The notes: generated by a model not told the origin, from the sequence alone. A stretch of 64,000 nt of DNA from Sporothrix humicola (GCA_021396245.1 WNYE01000089.1:1-64000); one strand, 5' to 3'; positions 24,336 to 36,907 are shown, numbered from the stretch's first letter. Made by a program: numbers and translations.

Positions 24336-25337
24336 TGATTGGGCCATGTTATGACCCTTGTTGACCTCAGTGGTCGGATCTCTTTGGTCTGTTTTTTTTT
24401 TTGGAAACAAATTGTTTATTTGCGTGAATTTAAAAACTCATTGCCTGGCGGGATATTCAAATAACGGGCGTTTTACTCGGCGATGGCCAGCACTCTTGTA
24501 CGGAGTACCAAGAACTGGTTTGTTTCAACAAGCTTATGACTTACTCATTTCTCTATTTGTCTTTCTTTTCCTTATTCTCTTACTTCACCTACTTCTTTTT
24601 GGAATATTACAGTTAAGACACAGTTTAATAACAGCTTTTTTTTTTATTGGACAGCCAATCTCATTAATATGGTATCAAAGAAAGACCGCCCGATACATCG
24701 TGACTAGGAACAGAGTAATTTTGAAAAGGCTAAAAGGGATAACATGTAACAAAAAGACTCTCAAGGCAGCAGAATACAAGAATAGGTAAGAGTGTAATAG
24801 AGTTAATAAAAAGGGGGTAAAAAAGCTTTGACGGCATAAAAAAAAAGCAAACAATAAAAATTAAAGCAACAAAAAACAACAACAGCTCAAGGGGTAGTAT
24901 ACTGTCCATCCGCTTCCTTTCTTCCTGTTTTTTCCTTCTTTTCCGTTTTCCCCGCCGTGGTCAAGTGAAGAAAGAAGAAAAAGTAAAGCTAAAGAGAAAA
25001 CAAATCATCGTCTTCATCCCATTTCCCATTTTGGACGTCCCTTGATTCTCCCTTTTCCCTGTTGTCCAGACTCAGGAGAGACGCGAAGACCAAAAAAATA
25101 TATAGAAAGCATCCGAGACCACTCGCATTCGCCGACAGCAAGAAGATCATAAGATCGTTAAAGAAATGAGAGAGAAAAGGGGCTCGAAAAAAAGAGAAAA
25201 AATAAGACTAGATGATGAGTGCCTCTCGTCTCTTTTTCTTCTCGCCCCGCTCCGTTCGTTCTTCATCGTATAGTGAGCGACAGCTAGACTTTGGACAAAG
25301 TCTAGTTGCAGGCTGTTCTCGAAGTCAAGGCGGAATC
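24336..25337. other. Convergent 3' ends (kinase gene / septin gene)
   Basis: A 1-kb AT-rich intergenic region between convergent genes, with A-runs (24838-24850) and T-runs (24390-24402, 24637-24646). No RNA gene or ORF of interest was recognised. Confidence 0.5.
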
Positions 25338-26724
25338 CTAACGGCGACCGTGGCTGCGGACAGCGGGGCCCTGCATCGACTCGAGCTCGGCCTCGAGCTG
25401 CTTGATCTGGGCGTGGGTCTGCTCGAGATCCTTGTTAAGACGATCGCGCTCCGCAATCAGCTTCTGCTCCCATTGCCGGAACCGCTGCTCCTCGATCTTG
25501 ACCTGCTCGGTGAAGCGCTTGCGGAGCGCCTCCTCCTCCTCCTTGAACTTGGGGTTGTCGAGCTTGCGGGGACGGGCCTCGCCGAACTTGCGGGTCTCCA
25601 TCTGCTGCGCGCGGTAGGCCTCGTAGTGCAGCTCCTCGGTGGTGTGGATCAGATCCAGCATGTGCGTGCGGATCAGGATGGACCGGAGCTTCTTAAAGTC
25701 GCAGTGGTCCTCGTTCTCGACTTCGGCGACACCCCATGAGTACTGGCGGCCCTTGACGATGCGGCCGTCGCCGGTCTTAACGTCCTTCTCGGAGCCGATC
25801 ACCGCAAAGGGCATGGCGACCATCAGGCTGCGGGCGTGCTGGGCGGCAGCCTCGTCGTCCTCCTCGACGGGGGGCTGGTAGATCTTGATGCTCTGGGCCT
25901 CAATGACAGCGCGGATCTGGGAGGTTAGCAGGTTGGCACAAAACAAAACTCAGAAAGGGTACTCTTGCTTACCTTCGCCTTGAACTTGGCCAGGTCCGCA
26001 GGGCTGAGGGTATCAGCCTTGGCGATGACCGGGATCAGGTTAACTCTCGAGCAGAGGCGCTTCATGACCTCAATGTCGAGGGGCTTCAGGGTGTGGCCCG
26101 TGGGGCGGATGAAGTAGAGGCAGGCATGGACACGCAGGTCGATCTTGTCCTGGCGGCGGGGCTGCTGCTCCTGGAGCATGTACGACTCGTGCTGGTCGTC
26201 GAGGAACTCGATAATGGGCATCCACGAGTCGCGGTTGTTAACGTAGTCGCCGAAGCCGGGGGTGTCGATGACGGTCAGGCGGACTGGGAGTGTTAGTAGG
26301 ATAATAAGACAGGAAGAGCGCAGAGAGCAACAGGCTCGTCGTCGTCGGCATACACACCCTTGAAGAACTTCTCCTCGAGCTCGGCCTTGGTGATCTCAAT
26401 CTCGACGGTCTTGTCGACCTGCTTCTGGTGGCGGCGCTTGTGGTCGGCATAGTTCTTGATGGTGGTCGAGAAGAGGGTGTTGATAAAGGTGGTCTTGCCC
26501 AGGCCAGATTCACCGGCAACCTGGAGGCGAAGAGGGGCGGTCAGCAATCAATTGGGAAACTTGGGAGGACAAGGTATCACCAACTACCAACTCCATGAAC
26601 AGGAAGAACACACCATAATCGTAAAGGCAGCGCCTCTCTTTGCGACAATCTTGTGCCGCTGGTTGGGCAGGTTGGCAATGCCAATCGGCGAGGCGCTCTC
26701 GGCGGAAACGGATGCGGGAGGCAT
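25338..26724 (-). CDS. CDC12: Septin, Cdc12/AspC class
   Basis: Exons 26614-26724, 26358-26520, 25973-26283 and 25338-25916 give 387 residues. The septin GTPase domain shows the P-loop GESGLGKTT (residues 41-48 region), DTPGFGDYV (switch/G3) and the G4 motif AKAD, followed by the septin-unique stretch. The C-terminus is a coiled coil (KFKEEEEALRKRF through KQLEAELES) ending SHGRR. Septins polymerise into filaments at septa and hyphal tips. The N-terminus MPPASVSAESASPIGIANLP and the C-terminal coiled coil match the fungal Cdc12 group. Introns 1 and 2 use GTGTGT donors, intron 3 GTAAGC. It is divergent from PWP2. Confidence 0.94.
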
Positions 26725-27716
26725 TGTGAAGTTTGTTGTGAGGGTATCGACGTTGAAAGACAAAAGGTCAAAAAAGGGGGTGGGATGTCAGAAGCAAACA
26801 AGCAGCGGTGACTTTGTTTGCGGTCGAGCTCAATTCGATGTACGTCGAAAGTGGTGAAGCTTGGATCTTGATACAAAAAGAAACAAAAAAGGTCAAAACG
26901 AGGAGAGAGACGGGGAAGCGATGGGACGGAGGAATTAGAGTCGTAAAAAAGAGGGTTTGTTTGTTTCTGGCGTTTTGTTTCCTTTCCCCTGAACAATTAG
27001 GAGAAAAGGCGGGAAAGAGAGGCAGAGAGAAGCCAGAGAAGCTTCGCTGCTTCCCTCAGGGGAAGTGTCCAAATTTCCAGTCGGGTGCACGGGCCAACCG
27101 AATCCAGGGGGGGAAGGGGCCACCCAAGAGGGACCACCGGTTTCCCCCCATTCGATCAACTTGAATTCGAGGGTCCCCATTGCCAGACGAACGGTCGTGC
27201 CTACCCTACCGCCATTTTAGAGCCCATTTTATTGCGATGGCCTTGCACCTGCTCTGTTTTAGTGTTCTAGCACTGGTTAGGACTTGTTAGGCAGGGGGGC
27301 TCTTGCTGTCTTTTGCGCTTTCCCCCCTTTTTCTTGCTGCTACTCGGCATTGGCCCCAACGTTAACGGCGGGCGCTCTGAGACAGCGGTGCGGGGCTAGC
27401 CCGATACGGAGGTACCTCAGCACAGGCCAGTTCGTGCGCCAAAAAGAGCCGTGGTGATGTACCCGCGGTGAAGCCATAGCTCCCAGTTCCCCCCTTTTAC
27501 CACACCTCCCACCTGTACTGGCGTCTCCACTCAAGGCTCGCCAGGCCGGCACGGACAATCTATCCTGCGGACCCGCTATAATTTTGGCGATAAGGCAGGC
27601 GATAAGCATCGCGATATGGATTGGCGATAACAAATTTTGGAGGCTGTTTTGGCACTTTTTTTTCTGGCAGGCCATTTGCGATCGTCAACAACCTCGTTCA
27701 CAGCACAGCCGCCAAG
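26725..27716. other. Divergent promoter region, septin / PWP2
   Basis: About 1 kb between divergent genes. It holds 5' leader material of both. GC-rich and with no recognised coding potential; an open frame at 26808-27164 has no domain. Confidence 0.5.
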
Positions 27717-30560
27717 ATGAAGACGGAGTTCAAGGTACGTACGGGACTCAATTGATTGATGTGTCCAACTGCTAACAATCCAGTTCTCAAATCTGCTGGG
27801 GACAGTCTACTGCAAGGGCAATTTGCTCTACAGTCCCGACGGCACCCACCTCTACTCGCCTGTCGGCAACCGCGTGACGGTATTCAATCTGGTCGAGTAA
27901 GTCATCCGAGCGGACTCGTTGTCAATTTCGTCCACTAACTTCTCAGCAACAAATCATATACCCTCCCGTTCGCCCACCGCACAAACATTACTCGTCTCGG
28001 CATCACTCCCCGCGGCAATCTCCTCTTGACAATCGACGAGGATGGCCAGGCCATTCTGACCAACCTGCCCCGGCGCGTCGTCCTCTACCACTTTTCGTTC
28101 AAGAGCCCGTGTACGGCGCTCGCCTTCTCGCCCTCGGGCCGCTTCTTCGCCGTCGGACTGGGCCGCAAAACCGAAGTCTGGCACGTGCCCTCGACGCCCG
28201 ATACGAACGCCGACGGCGAGCTCGACTTTGCGCCGTTTGTCAAGTACCGGACGTACACGGGCCACTTTGACACGGTGCAGCACATTGAGTGGTCGGGCGA
28301 CTCGCGGTTTTTCCTGACGGCCTCGAAAGACCTGACGACGCGGATATGGAACTTGGAGCGCGAGGAAGGGTTCAGCCCCACGGTGCTGTCAGGCCACCGG
28401 CAGGCAGTGGTGGGTGCGTGGTTCTCGAAAGACCAGGAGACGATTTATACCGTGAGCAAGGACGGTGCGCTGTTCGAGTGGCAATACCTCAAGCCGCCAA
28501 GGAGAGACGACGAGTCGTCGGACGAGGACAGCGAAGACGACGAAGACGACAGCGACATGCGGTGGAGAATCGCACAGCGGCACTACTTCCACCAGAACAA
28601 CACGAGCCTGCGGTGCGCGGCGTACCATGCGCCCTCCAACCTGCTGGTGGCCGGCTTTTCGAGCGGCGTGTTCTGTCTGTACGAAATGCCCGATTTCAAC
28701 CTGATCCACACGCTGAGCATCTCGCAGAGCGACATCGACCACGTCACGATCAATGCGTCGGGTGAGTGGCTCGCGTTTGGCGCGTCCAAGCTGGGCCAGC
28801 TGCTGGTGTGGGAGTGGCAGTCCGAGTCGTACATTTTGAAGCAGCAGGGCCACTTTGATGCCATGAACGCGCTGGTCTACGCCCCCGACGGCCAGCGGAT
28901 CATCACGACAGCCGACGACGGCCGCATCAAGGTGTGGGACATTGAGTCCGGGTTCTGCGTGGTGACGTTTACGGAACACACGAGCGGCGTCACGGCGTGC
29001 GAATTTGCGAAAAAGGGCAATGTGCTGTTCACGGCCAGTCTGGACGGCTCGATCCGCGCCTGGGATCTCGTGCGCTACCGCAACTTCCGCACGTTTACGG
29101 CGCCCACACGCCTGTCGTTCTCGTGCATGGCCGTCGACCCTAGCGGCGAAGTCGTGGCGGCCGGCTCGGTCGACTCGTTTGACATTCACATTTGGTCCGT
29201 CCAGACGGGCCAGCTGCTCGACAGACTCTCGGGCCACGAGGGACCCGTGTCGACACTTGCGTTTGCGCCCGACGGCAGTGTGCTTGTCAGTGGCAGCTGG
29301 GACCGCACGGCGCGCATCTGGTCCGTCTTCAACCGCACGCAGACGAGCGAGCCGCTGCAGCTGCAGGCCGATGTCCTGGACATGGCCGTGCGCCCCGACT
29401 CGCAGCAGCTGGCGCTCTCGACACTCGATGGCCAGCTGACGTTCTGGTCGATTGCCGACGCTGCGCAAGTGGCTGGTGTCGACGGCCGTCGCGATGTCTC
29501 TGGTGGCCGCAAGATCTCGGATCGGCGCACAGCCGCCAACGTCGCCGGCACCAAGAGTTTCAGCACGATCCGCTACAGCACCGACGGCAGCTGCCTGTTG
29601 GCGGCCGGCCGCAGCAAGTACATCTGCCTCTACTCGGTGACGACGGGCGTCCTCCTCAAGAAGTTTACTGTCTCCGTCAACCTATCGCTGTCGGGCACGC
29701 AAGAGTTTTTGAACAGCGGCAAGCTCACCGAGGCCGGCCCTATGGGCGAACTCGACGAGACGGGCGAGCTCTCGGACCGCGAAGACCGCCTGGACCGGTC
29801 GCTACCCGGCTCGAAACGCGGCGGCGACCCGTCGGCGCGGCGCAGCGTGCCCGAAGTACGCGTGTCGGGCGTGGCGTTCTCGCCGACGGGCCTGGCGTTC
29901 TGTGCGGCGTCGACAGAAGGTCTGCTGGTATACTCGCTCGACAGCACGCTGCCGTTCGACCCGTTCGACCTCAGCATGGAGATCACGCCCGCCACGACGC
30001 TCCAGGTCCTGCGCGAGGAGCACGACTACCTCAAGGCGCTGGTCATGGCGTTCCGCCTCAACGAGACCGCCCTCATCCAGCACGTCTTTCTGGAAGTGCC
30101 GCACCAGGACATCCCGCTCGTCGTCGAGGGCGTTCCTACTGTTTATGTGCCCCGCCTGCTGCGGTTCGTCGCCGCCCAGACCGAGCAGTCGCCGCACATT
30201 GAGTTCTGCCTGCTGTGGATCAAGGCGCTCGTCGACCGGCACGGCGCTTGGCTGACGGCCAACCGCGGCAAGCTGGACGTCGAGCTGCGGGTCGTGGCGC
30301 GGGCGGTCGGCCGGATGCGCGACGAGATCCGGCGGCTGGCGGACGAGAACGTGTACACGGTGGACTACTTGCTGGCTCAGGCCAAGCAGCGGCAGGCCAC
30401 CAAGAAACTGGAGGCCGCTGCTGAGCCTGCCGCCGTGGCGCTTGCGCTGACACAAAAGGCGGACAAGGCCAAGGCCAAGGCGGTCGAAGAGGCACGTGCC
30501 GAGGTGGTTGTCTTTGACGACGGCGATGATGACGAGGAGGGCTGGCTAGGGATGGACTAA
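27717..30560 (+). CDS. PWP2: Pwp2/Utp1, UtpB component of the small-subunit processome
   Basis: Exons 27717-27734, 27784-27896 and 27947-30560 give 914 residues. The tiny first exon (six codons) ends in GTACGT; the second starts FSNLLGTVYCKGNLLYSPDG, typical of Pwp2 N-termini. Two consecutive beta-propellers of WD repeats follow (for example YTGHFDTVQHIEW, LSGHRQAVV, GHFDAMNALVYAPDGQ, SGHEGPVSTLAFAPDGS). The C-terminal Utp12 domain (about residues 740-860) carries LREEHDYLKALVMAFRLNE and IEFCLLWIKALVDRHGAWL. Acidic residues end the protein (VVVFDDGDDDEEGW). Pwp2 is an essential U3 snoRNP-associated subunit required for early 18S rRNA processing in the nucleolus. Confidence 0.94.
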
Positions 30561-30972
30561 GAGTGTGTGTGATATGTAGAAAAGGTGAAAAGTAAAGCGT
30601 ACATAGAGTCTGGCGTTCAGGCGGTTTGGTTTACCATTTGTCATTCTATCTTATTTTATATCATTGTTGTCATATTCAAAATATAGAAGTAATTGCATCT
30701 GTGCATTGGACACTTATTTGTTCTCATTCATTTCCTGGTTATGATTTGTTATGTTTGTCTTGTTAACGGGATAATTAAATCTTCATTGAAAATTCATTAT
30801 TTTGTGTGGAAAGATTTATTTCATTTTTATTTTTATTTTATTTTTCTTTTAAAAAAATAAAACAAAATAAACCAAAAGCTATAATTATTTACTCAACAAT
30901 TATATTTCAAATAAACTTGGAAACATATTTGATTTCATTTGGTCATTGATAATAAGATTCCTTGATATTTGT
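30561..30972. other. Convergent 3' ends (PWP2 / CID-RS gene)
   Basis: Very AT-rich intergenic segment (TTTTATTTTTATTTTATTT and A-runs near 30830-30900). It holds the 3' ends of two convergent genes and no coding features. Confidence 0.55.
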
Positions 30973-33169
30973 TTACCATCCTCTTGACTGATCCCACGAT
31001 CCATTTCCACCTCTTTGATCGCCGTACTGTTGATTCCTCTGATCATAGTGCTGTGGAGGGTATTGCTGCTGATGTTGAGGCGGCGGCAGCACATTCGGGT
31101 CCCAGCCGCCAGCCCATCCACCAACAGGCGGACCGTGTCCAGGAGGTGGCGGCGGCGGCGCTCCTCCTGGCCAAACATGTGGTGGCGGTATCGGCGGCGG
31201 CCATTGTCCCTGATAGCCTGGCGGAGGCACTGGTGGTGGGGGTGCAAATGGGAAGTTTCCAGCGTTCATGCCGGGATGTGGAGGAGGTGGAGGAAAACCA
31301 GGGTAGGGAGGATGAGGATACTGTGGTTGTTGATGTTGCTGATGCTGCTCCTGGTACATTTGGGTCTGTTGTTGCAAATGGTACGGGACGGGCGGCAGGT
31401 TGTGCTGGAGATGTGGCGGTGGTGTCCTTCCTTGGATGGGGAATGATTGGCCATCGTGACCGTGGCCATAGTCGTAGCCGTCCTTGTGTGGCGAGCGGGA
31501 ATAGCGGTCTCTGTCCCTGTCCCTGTCTCGATGGTCACGGTCGCGGTGTCTCTTCGGTGATCTTGAGTACGACCGGGAATGAGAGCGAGACCTAGAGCTC
31601 CTGGATCTGGACCGATAATGGCGTTTCGATCTAGACTTTGACCTAGATCTGGACCTCGACCGTGATCTCGAACGCCGACGGTGTTTTCTCCCTTGGGGCG
31701 ACTGAGAAGCTGATCCTTGACCGTCGTGATAGCGGTGACCGGGAACGTGTAGACGGGATTGACTCTTTTCTTCGCGTCTTGTGTCTCGACTATGGCTTCG
31801 GCTGCGGCTGCGACTCTGGCTTCTACTGTAGCTCCGTCCACGTCTGCTAGGAGACGCCGATATGCGGCGTCGCTTGAACGAGGGCTTGGACGAGTGTTGT
31901 GGCGAACGAGATGGGGATCGGCTCATCTCATTCCGTGATCTTGCCCGGCCACGGTCGGGACTCGCGTCTTGTCTCTTGTCGCCATCCTTCCATCTTTGCC
32001 TTCGTTCCTTCATGCTCTTGCAAAAGGCGCGTGACCAGCCATAATATGTGTCGCCGCCGACAATGTCCCCAGACAGGACATCGACATCAATGTGCTCGCC
32101 GAGAGGGTTGACGTCCGAGTCGACGTCTGGCTTTTCAGTCGCTGTAGTGGCCGTCGACTCGTCGCCAAACATGCGGTCCACATCGGCCAGAAGAGCGCGT
32201 ACACTGGCCTCCAGGGCGGGCGGCGCAGGACCTGGCGAGAGTTGCAGCGGTTTGAGCAGTGCTGGGTTCATGGGGCGTGTCGAGTTTGGCTCAAGGACAG
32301 CGAGCCACGTCGCGGCAGGCAGGTCGTACCAGGGCGCAGAAGGGTCGCCGTGGAGGGCGGGCAGCAGAAAAGGGGCCTCTTTTGGGTTGGTGGACATTTT
32401 CGTCTCCTTGAGACCCTTATCGTCCTTTGTCTTCTTCTGCAGCTCCTCTGCACGACGCGGTCCGTCGTTGACAGCCGCCCTTAGTTCTTTGATGAGCTCG
32501 TCGCCGACGTAATGCTGGTACGCCCACAGGTCGATTAGGTCATTAAGCTTTGCGAGCTGTTTGGGGGCGCGGACAAATGTCGCGGCAGAAGAAACGAGAG
32601 GGAGCAGACTGGGTTCGATGTTGGCGACGAAGGGAGGTCGAGAATCGTTTGTCTCTTTCTCCTTGTTGTCGTTCTTCCCTCGAAATATGACGTGGTACAG
32701 GACATCGTTCACAATGTACAGGATGTGCAGCCGTTTTCGCCGGGCAGAAGTTTCTTTGTTTTTCGTCATTTTCTTTATCGTCGTCTTGTCTTTTGGTGTC
32801 GCGTCTGTAAACGAGTTGGAGAGCGCCACCAGATACCGTCCGACGGCAGATGTGCGGGCAGGCGAGTGGGCAACATGGCGCAAGATCCATTTTTTGCAGG
32901 TCTGGGGAGAGTGAAGAAGGAGAGAAAGCGGCCGAGGCGGCCCCAGTCCGTTCGTTTAGCAACATGCCTGTAGACAAGGACTAGGCAGGAATTCTTCAAA
33001 CCTGGACGTTGGCAGGCGAGCAGCGCGCGGCAGCGAGGGCCAGCAGGCCGGCAAACTCGTCAATGTCGGCGCGCGAGCAGGGCGCAGACTTGAGGTCGGG
33101 CTCTGAGCGGAGCAGGACGGCGGAGAGGGAGGCCTTGGCAATGGCCAGCTGGGCGGCCGTGGCGGCCAT
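30973..33169 (-). CDS. CID (RPR) domain protein with RS and Pro-rich tail
   Basis: Exons 33002-33169 and 30973-32901 give 698 residues. The first exon ends at ANVQ and continues into TCKKWILRHVAHSPARTSAVGRY, which together form the N-terminal CID fold; the rest includes HILYIVNDVLYHVIF and LNDLIDLWAYQHYVGDELI. CID domains bind the phosphorylated C-terminal tail of RNA polymerase II. A linker with YYGWSRAFCKSMKERRQRWKDG and then a long arginine-serine tract (about residues 315-475) and a Pro/Gly/Gln-rich tail follow. Resembles CHERP/SCAF-type RNA-processing factors and SR-like proteins; the exact orthologue is not named. The intron donor is GTTTGA, non-consensus, but the join restores the family motif. 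Confidence 0.82.
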
Positions 33170-33982
33170 ATTGAGGGGTGTTGTCGTGTTGTCGAGGTTG
33201 GAGAAGATCGTGGTGCCGTTGATATCGTGATTTCGGATGCGATGCGATCGAGGTCAAGCCGCGTAAATTTCGTGCGAAGGACGGCCGTTATGTGGACGCG
33301 TCGTTTCTCACAGTCAAAGATACGGCCATGTTCGTCGCGGCGGCGTGGTGCCGTAGGGTGACCGTTGTATTTCGTGAGGTTGTTTTGGAGAGGGAGGGGG
33401 GAGGGAAGAGATGAACAGGAGGGACGTTGGAGTTGAAGCTGTTGCATGTTTGGGGACTCAACAGAAAAGTGGACACCGACTGCCAAATTTGTACTAGCGC
33501 ATCAGTTCCAGTTATGGAAAGCGCTAACGGCCACTGTAAGCACTGAGCCTCAGCCTTGCGGGCATCAAGAGGAGAGAAGAATGGAAAGATATGCCGCCTT
33601 TCTTCTGTGGTCAAGACTCACTTATTGACTGTTTCAGTTTTTGTGCCGCCTGGGGATATTTTCGTAATTTTATTATTTATTTTTGGTATAATACAAAGAG
33701 CGAGGATGTCCTCAATGGTCTGCCAATCTAGAGTCAAAATCCAATGCAAGATCGAATGCAAAATGTCGAGAAATGCAGTTAATGGCAGCCAGGCCGGCTA
33801 ATCTGGTGCCTGGATGTTCTTCAGTCTGTCAAGTCAACCGTCCGTCGTCCGTCGTCCGTCGTCCATTGGCCTGTCCGCCCGTCTATATACAGTCAGTGCT
33901 GTCATGGTCCACCATCACGTGTTCATTCTGTCGTCATCTTCCACCTCCCGATCACCAATCTGCCTGCTACGCATCGCGCACC
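33170..33982. other. Intergenic region, CID-RS gene to small membrane protein gene
   Basis: It carries the promoter of the CID-RS gene (minus strand) and the 3' flank of the small gene that lies upstream on the same strand. A tandem heptamer repeat lies at 33840-33864. Confidence 0.5.
33840..33864. repeat. Tandem heptamer repeat (GTCCGTC)
   Basis: The unit GTCCGTC is repeated three times without change, followed by the first four bases of a fourth copy. It lies between two minus-strand genes, near the 3' end of the small membrane protein gene. A replication-slippage microsatellite is the plain reading. Confidence 0.75.
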
Positions 33983-34608
33983 TCACGAGAACCGATCCCC
34001 CTTTGGACTCCGAAACGGCACGCTCGCCTCGTACTTGCTCTTCTCGAGCACGCGCTGAGACTCCGTGGCGGGCGCGTGCCGTGTCGGCGCTGGATCGGAA
34101 CTGGACGATTCTTGGCTCGGCGAGCCGACGGCGTCTGTGCGGGCGGCTGCTAGTTGACTCGAGATGGCGCCGGCGTTGGCGTCGGTGTGGTCGAGCGAGC
34201 TGAGGACGGCCTTTTTGCGGCGCTGTTCGGAGAGGCGGGCCTGGCGGTCGGCGTTGATGCTCTTCTTGGCAAAGTAGTAGGCGGCACCGCCGGCTGCAAA
34301 CGTTAGTGGGAGACGATAGAAAAGAGTAGAGGGGTTCGGGCGACATACCAACACAGAGGGAGCCCCAGCCGAGCCTGTGGAGGGTGTTAGTAGAGAAGGA
34401 GAGAGATGAGGGTTGCGAGGAGGATTGTGAGGGGCAGTCGAGTCGAGATCAAGATGAAGGGCTGTGTCGAGGGACATACCAAAACGATTTTACCTGTGAC
34501 GACAAGGTTAGTCAGTGAAACCAGCGATTGGAGTGGAGGCATGTGGTAGAAGGGAAGGCTTGTCTTGGAAGTCGAGCTTGAGCTTTGCTGGTTGCTTACC
34601 GTGTTCAT
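33983..34608 (-). CDS. Small one-pass membrane protein (DUF4748-like), four exons
   Basis: Exons 34600-34608 (9 nt), 34480-34493 (14 nt), 34349-34374 (26 nt) and 33983-34293 give 119 residues. Sequence begins MNTVKSFWLGWGSLCVAGGAAYYFAKKSINADRQ in two parts: a hydrophobic helix (about residues 6-26), then a basic stretch (AKKSINADRQARLSEQRRKK) and a low-complexity, Ser/Ala/Pro-rich tail ending SPKGDRFS. It resembles the fungal family of short mitochondrial or ER membrane proteins labelled DUF4748, with YYFAKKSINADR as its hallmark; the function is unknown. The model depends on three tiny exons; each has a GT donor and AG acceptor and together they keep the frame. Confidence 0.72.
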
Positions 34609-35133
34609 TGTGAAGGTTGTGTTTGGAAGAATGAGTTGTTGACGAATTGAGAAGGAAAGATTGAGGTCGCAGTGTCAGAGTGTGTATGTTGTACAGTCGT
34701 TGTATCAATTGGTGGTTGAGTGAAAAAATGATGTAGAAAACAAAAAGTACGTAATCGCAAAGAACCGCAAAAAAGCGACTGTCCTCGGCAAAAGACCAAA
34801 AAACAGAGAGAAAGAAGCTCCAAAATCGTACGATGTCATCCTTCCCATGCAAAAGGGTGGGGTTGTCACGTGGCGAACAAAGGGAAGGAAGGAGAGAAGG
34901 ACGAAAGTGGGCCTCCCATCCAGAGCGCTGGATCAACACATCTTCTGCGGTGTTAGCGACTTCAGTGGTCTTCGGCGCTGTAGGCAGTTGACGATGAACA
35001 ACGAAAGGTTTTACCTCACACAACACAACGAAATGTCATCAAAATCAATATAGACTACATCAAATGCTATGTACAAAATTCGTGAAAAAATCAAGATGCG
35101 TCACATATTTTTTTCTTGTAAAAAAAACTCCAT
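34609..35133. other. Intergenic region, small protein gene to SDR gene
   Basis: Upstream flank of the small membrane protein gene and 3' flank of the dehydrogenase gene; AT-rich with A-runs near 35117-35127. No coding potential was recognised. Confidence 0.5.
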
Positions 35134-36089
35134 TTACTGCAGGTTCACGTACAGACCACCATCAACAAGCAGCTCAGCGCCAGTCTGGAAGTGAGTTAGT
35201 AAAACGAAAAACAGAAGGGACGCAGAATAATATGAAATGTAAAGGGCAACTTACAACAAAACTGCTCAGCTCCTCGCAGGCCAGGAACACGGCCGGGCCC
35301 GCCATGTCCTTGGGCAGACCCAGCCGGCCCAGCGGCGTGCGTCCCTCGACATAGGTCCGCTTCGCCTCGTCGGCCAGGTCGACGTCGTTGAGCTGCGTGC
35401 GGATCGTGCCGGGCAGCAGCGAGTTGCACCGGATTCCGTATTTCCCCAAAGCGATGGCGCACGACTGCATCAGGCTCTTGACGCCGGCCTTTGTCGGCGT
35501 GTAGTGCGTCTGCTGGCCGCCGCCGACGAGTGCCGAGATGGAGCTGATGCCGATGATGGAGCCGCCCTGGGGCGTCTGATTCAAAGCCATCTGGCGGCCG
35601 GCCGCCTGCACGGCGTAGAACGCGCCCGACATGTTGGTCGCCAGGGTGTGCTCAAACAGCTGGGGCGACAGGTCCAAGAACTCGGCAAACTGGCACACGC
35701 CGGCGTTGCTCACAAAAACATCGAGGCGGCCGCCACCAGAAGAGCCCGCAAACGACTTGACGATGTGGTCGACAAACTGGCGGCCCGTCTCGGGCTTGGA
35801 AATGTCGCCGGCAAACGTCACGACCCTCGACTCGACGGCCTCGCCGGCCGGCAGGAGCGCCGCGGCCTCTTCCAGAAAGCTCTTGAGGTGGGGCTCATCG
35901 TTGGCGCCGCCGAGGTGGTTGATGCCGACCTTGGCGCCGTGGCGGAGGTAGTCGAGGGCGATGGCCTGGAAAGTTAGGGATGTGTTGTAACAACAAAAGT
36001 GTGTAGAAAGGGGGACCTACTCTGCCAATACCGGTCAGGCCGCCGGTGATGCCGGCGACCTTGCCGACGAGCAGCTGCGGGAGCGTCAT
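35134..36089 (-). CDS. lra1: L-rhamnose-1-dehydrogenase-type SDR
   Basis: Exons 36021-36089, 35255-35965 and 35134-35184 give 276 residues. Classical short-chain dehydrogenase: cofactor motif TGGLTGIGR, NAG motif (VSNAGVC), and the catalytic Ser-Tyr-Lys in GISSISALVGGGQQTHYTPTKAG; the C-terminus is TGAELLVDGGLYVNLQ. The stretch AKVGINHLGG after the cofactor motif and the block from ISSISALVGGGQQTHYTPTKAG through KYGIRCNSLLPGTI are those of fungal L-rhamnose-1-dehydrogenases, the first enzyme of the oxidative (non-phosphorylated) L-rhamnose pathway. Assignment to this branch of the SDR family is inference from these blocks and from a GH78 rhamnosidase 14 kb away. Complete, with three clean introns' worth of consensus signals and no lesion. 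Intron count is two. Confidence 0.82.
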
Positions 36090-36907
36090 ATGTGCGAGCG
36101 AGGGTGCTGGTGTGTTGTGTGAGCTGTGGTTAGGGGTTGTCGTGGGTGAATATGCGCCGGGGTTGTAAATGGCCGTAATCAAAGTCGATGGTGTCAAGTA
36201 TGAGAATGAGGGAGAATGAGTGGAGGGAATGGGGACTGGAAAGAACTCCTTTAGGAACACAAATAAAGGCAAGAACAGATTTTGGAAGAAATCGCCAGGC
36301 TGCTCCTCTTTCCCTCTGTTCCTTCCCTTTTTTTTTCTCGTCCTCTTCTTGCCCACTTCCCCTTTCGTCGCGCTGTCGTAGTCGTCAACCGTCTCGCACC
36401 TGCCCGGCCCAGATACCACCGACACCCTTGGAGGCAGGCGCGAAGCGGGGTCTCCAGGCAGTTTTCTGCCATACAAATTTCTCTTCGTCACTTGTTGCTT
36501 GCCAGCTCGCCCTTTGTTGAGCCCGCAGTGGTCCCCCACATTCCCCGCTAAATTGACAGCGCCATCAACCAAGAGGGGCCCTCGTGCTAATACACGCCGA
36601 GAGGTGCCGGACTACGACGGAAAACTACTATTTGATGGTCTTTTGAGGAATATAGGAGTTAATTAGGTGAATGGGTTTATAAGAATTATTTTCTAATGTT
36701 TCATAAGCTTTGATGATATTCGACTTTACAAGAATCTTGTTGCTTAATGACACACATTCGTGTAAGTGGACAGCCGTCGAGCCCTATAAGGCGCTATATC
36801 TACAGGGGCCCGACTTACACCCAGCTCGCTACTGTTGACTTTGAATAGTCTCTTCTTTGTATTGTTCACTTTGTACTATAAAATAACGGCTTCGAGATAC
36901 GTATATC
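36090..36907. other. Intergenic region, SDR promoter and AT-rich stretch
   Basis: The first half holds the SDR promoter (pyrimidine-rich on plus near 36290-36370). The second half (36600-36900) is AT-rich, unlike the flanking coding DNA. Nothing that resembles the missing P-loop end of the NLR-like gene could be recognised here. Confidence 0.5.
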
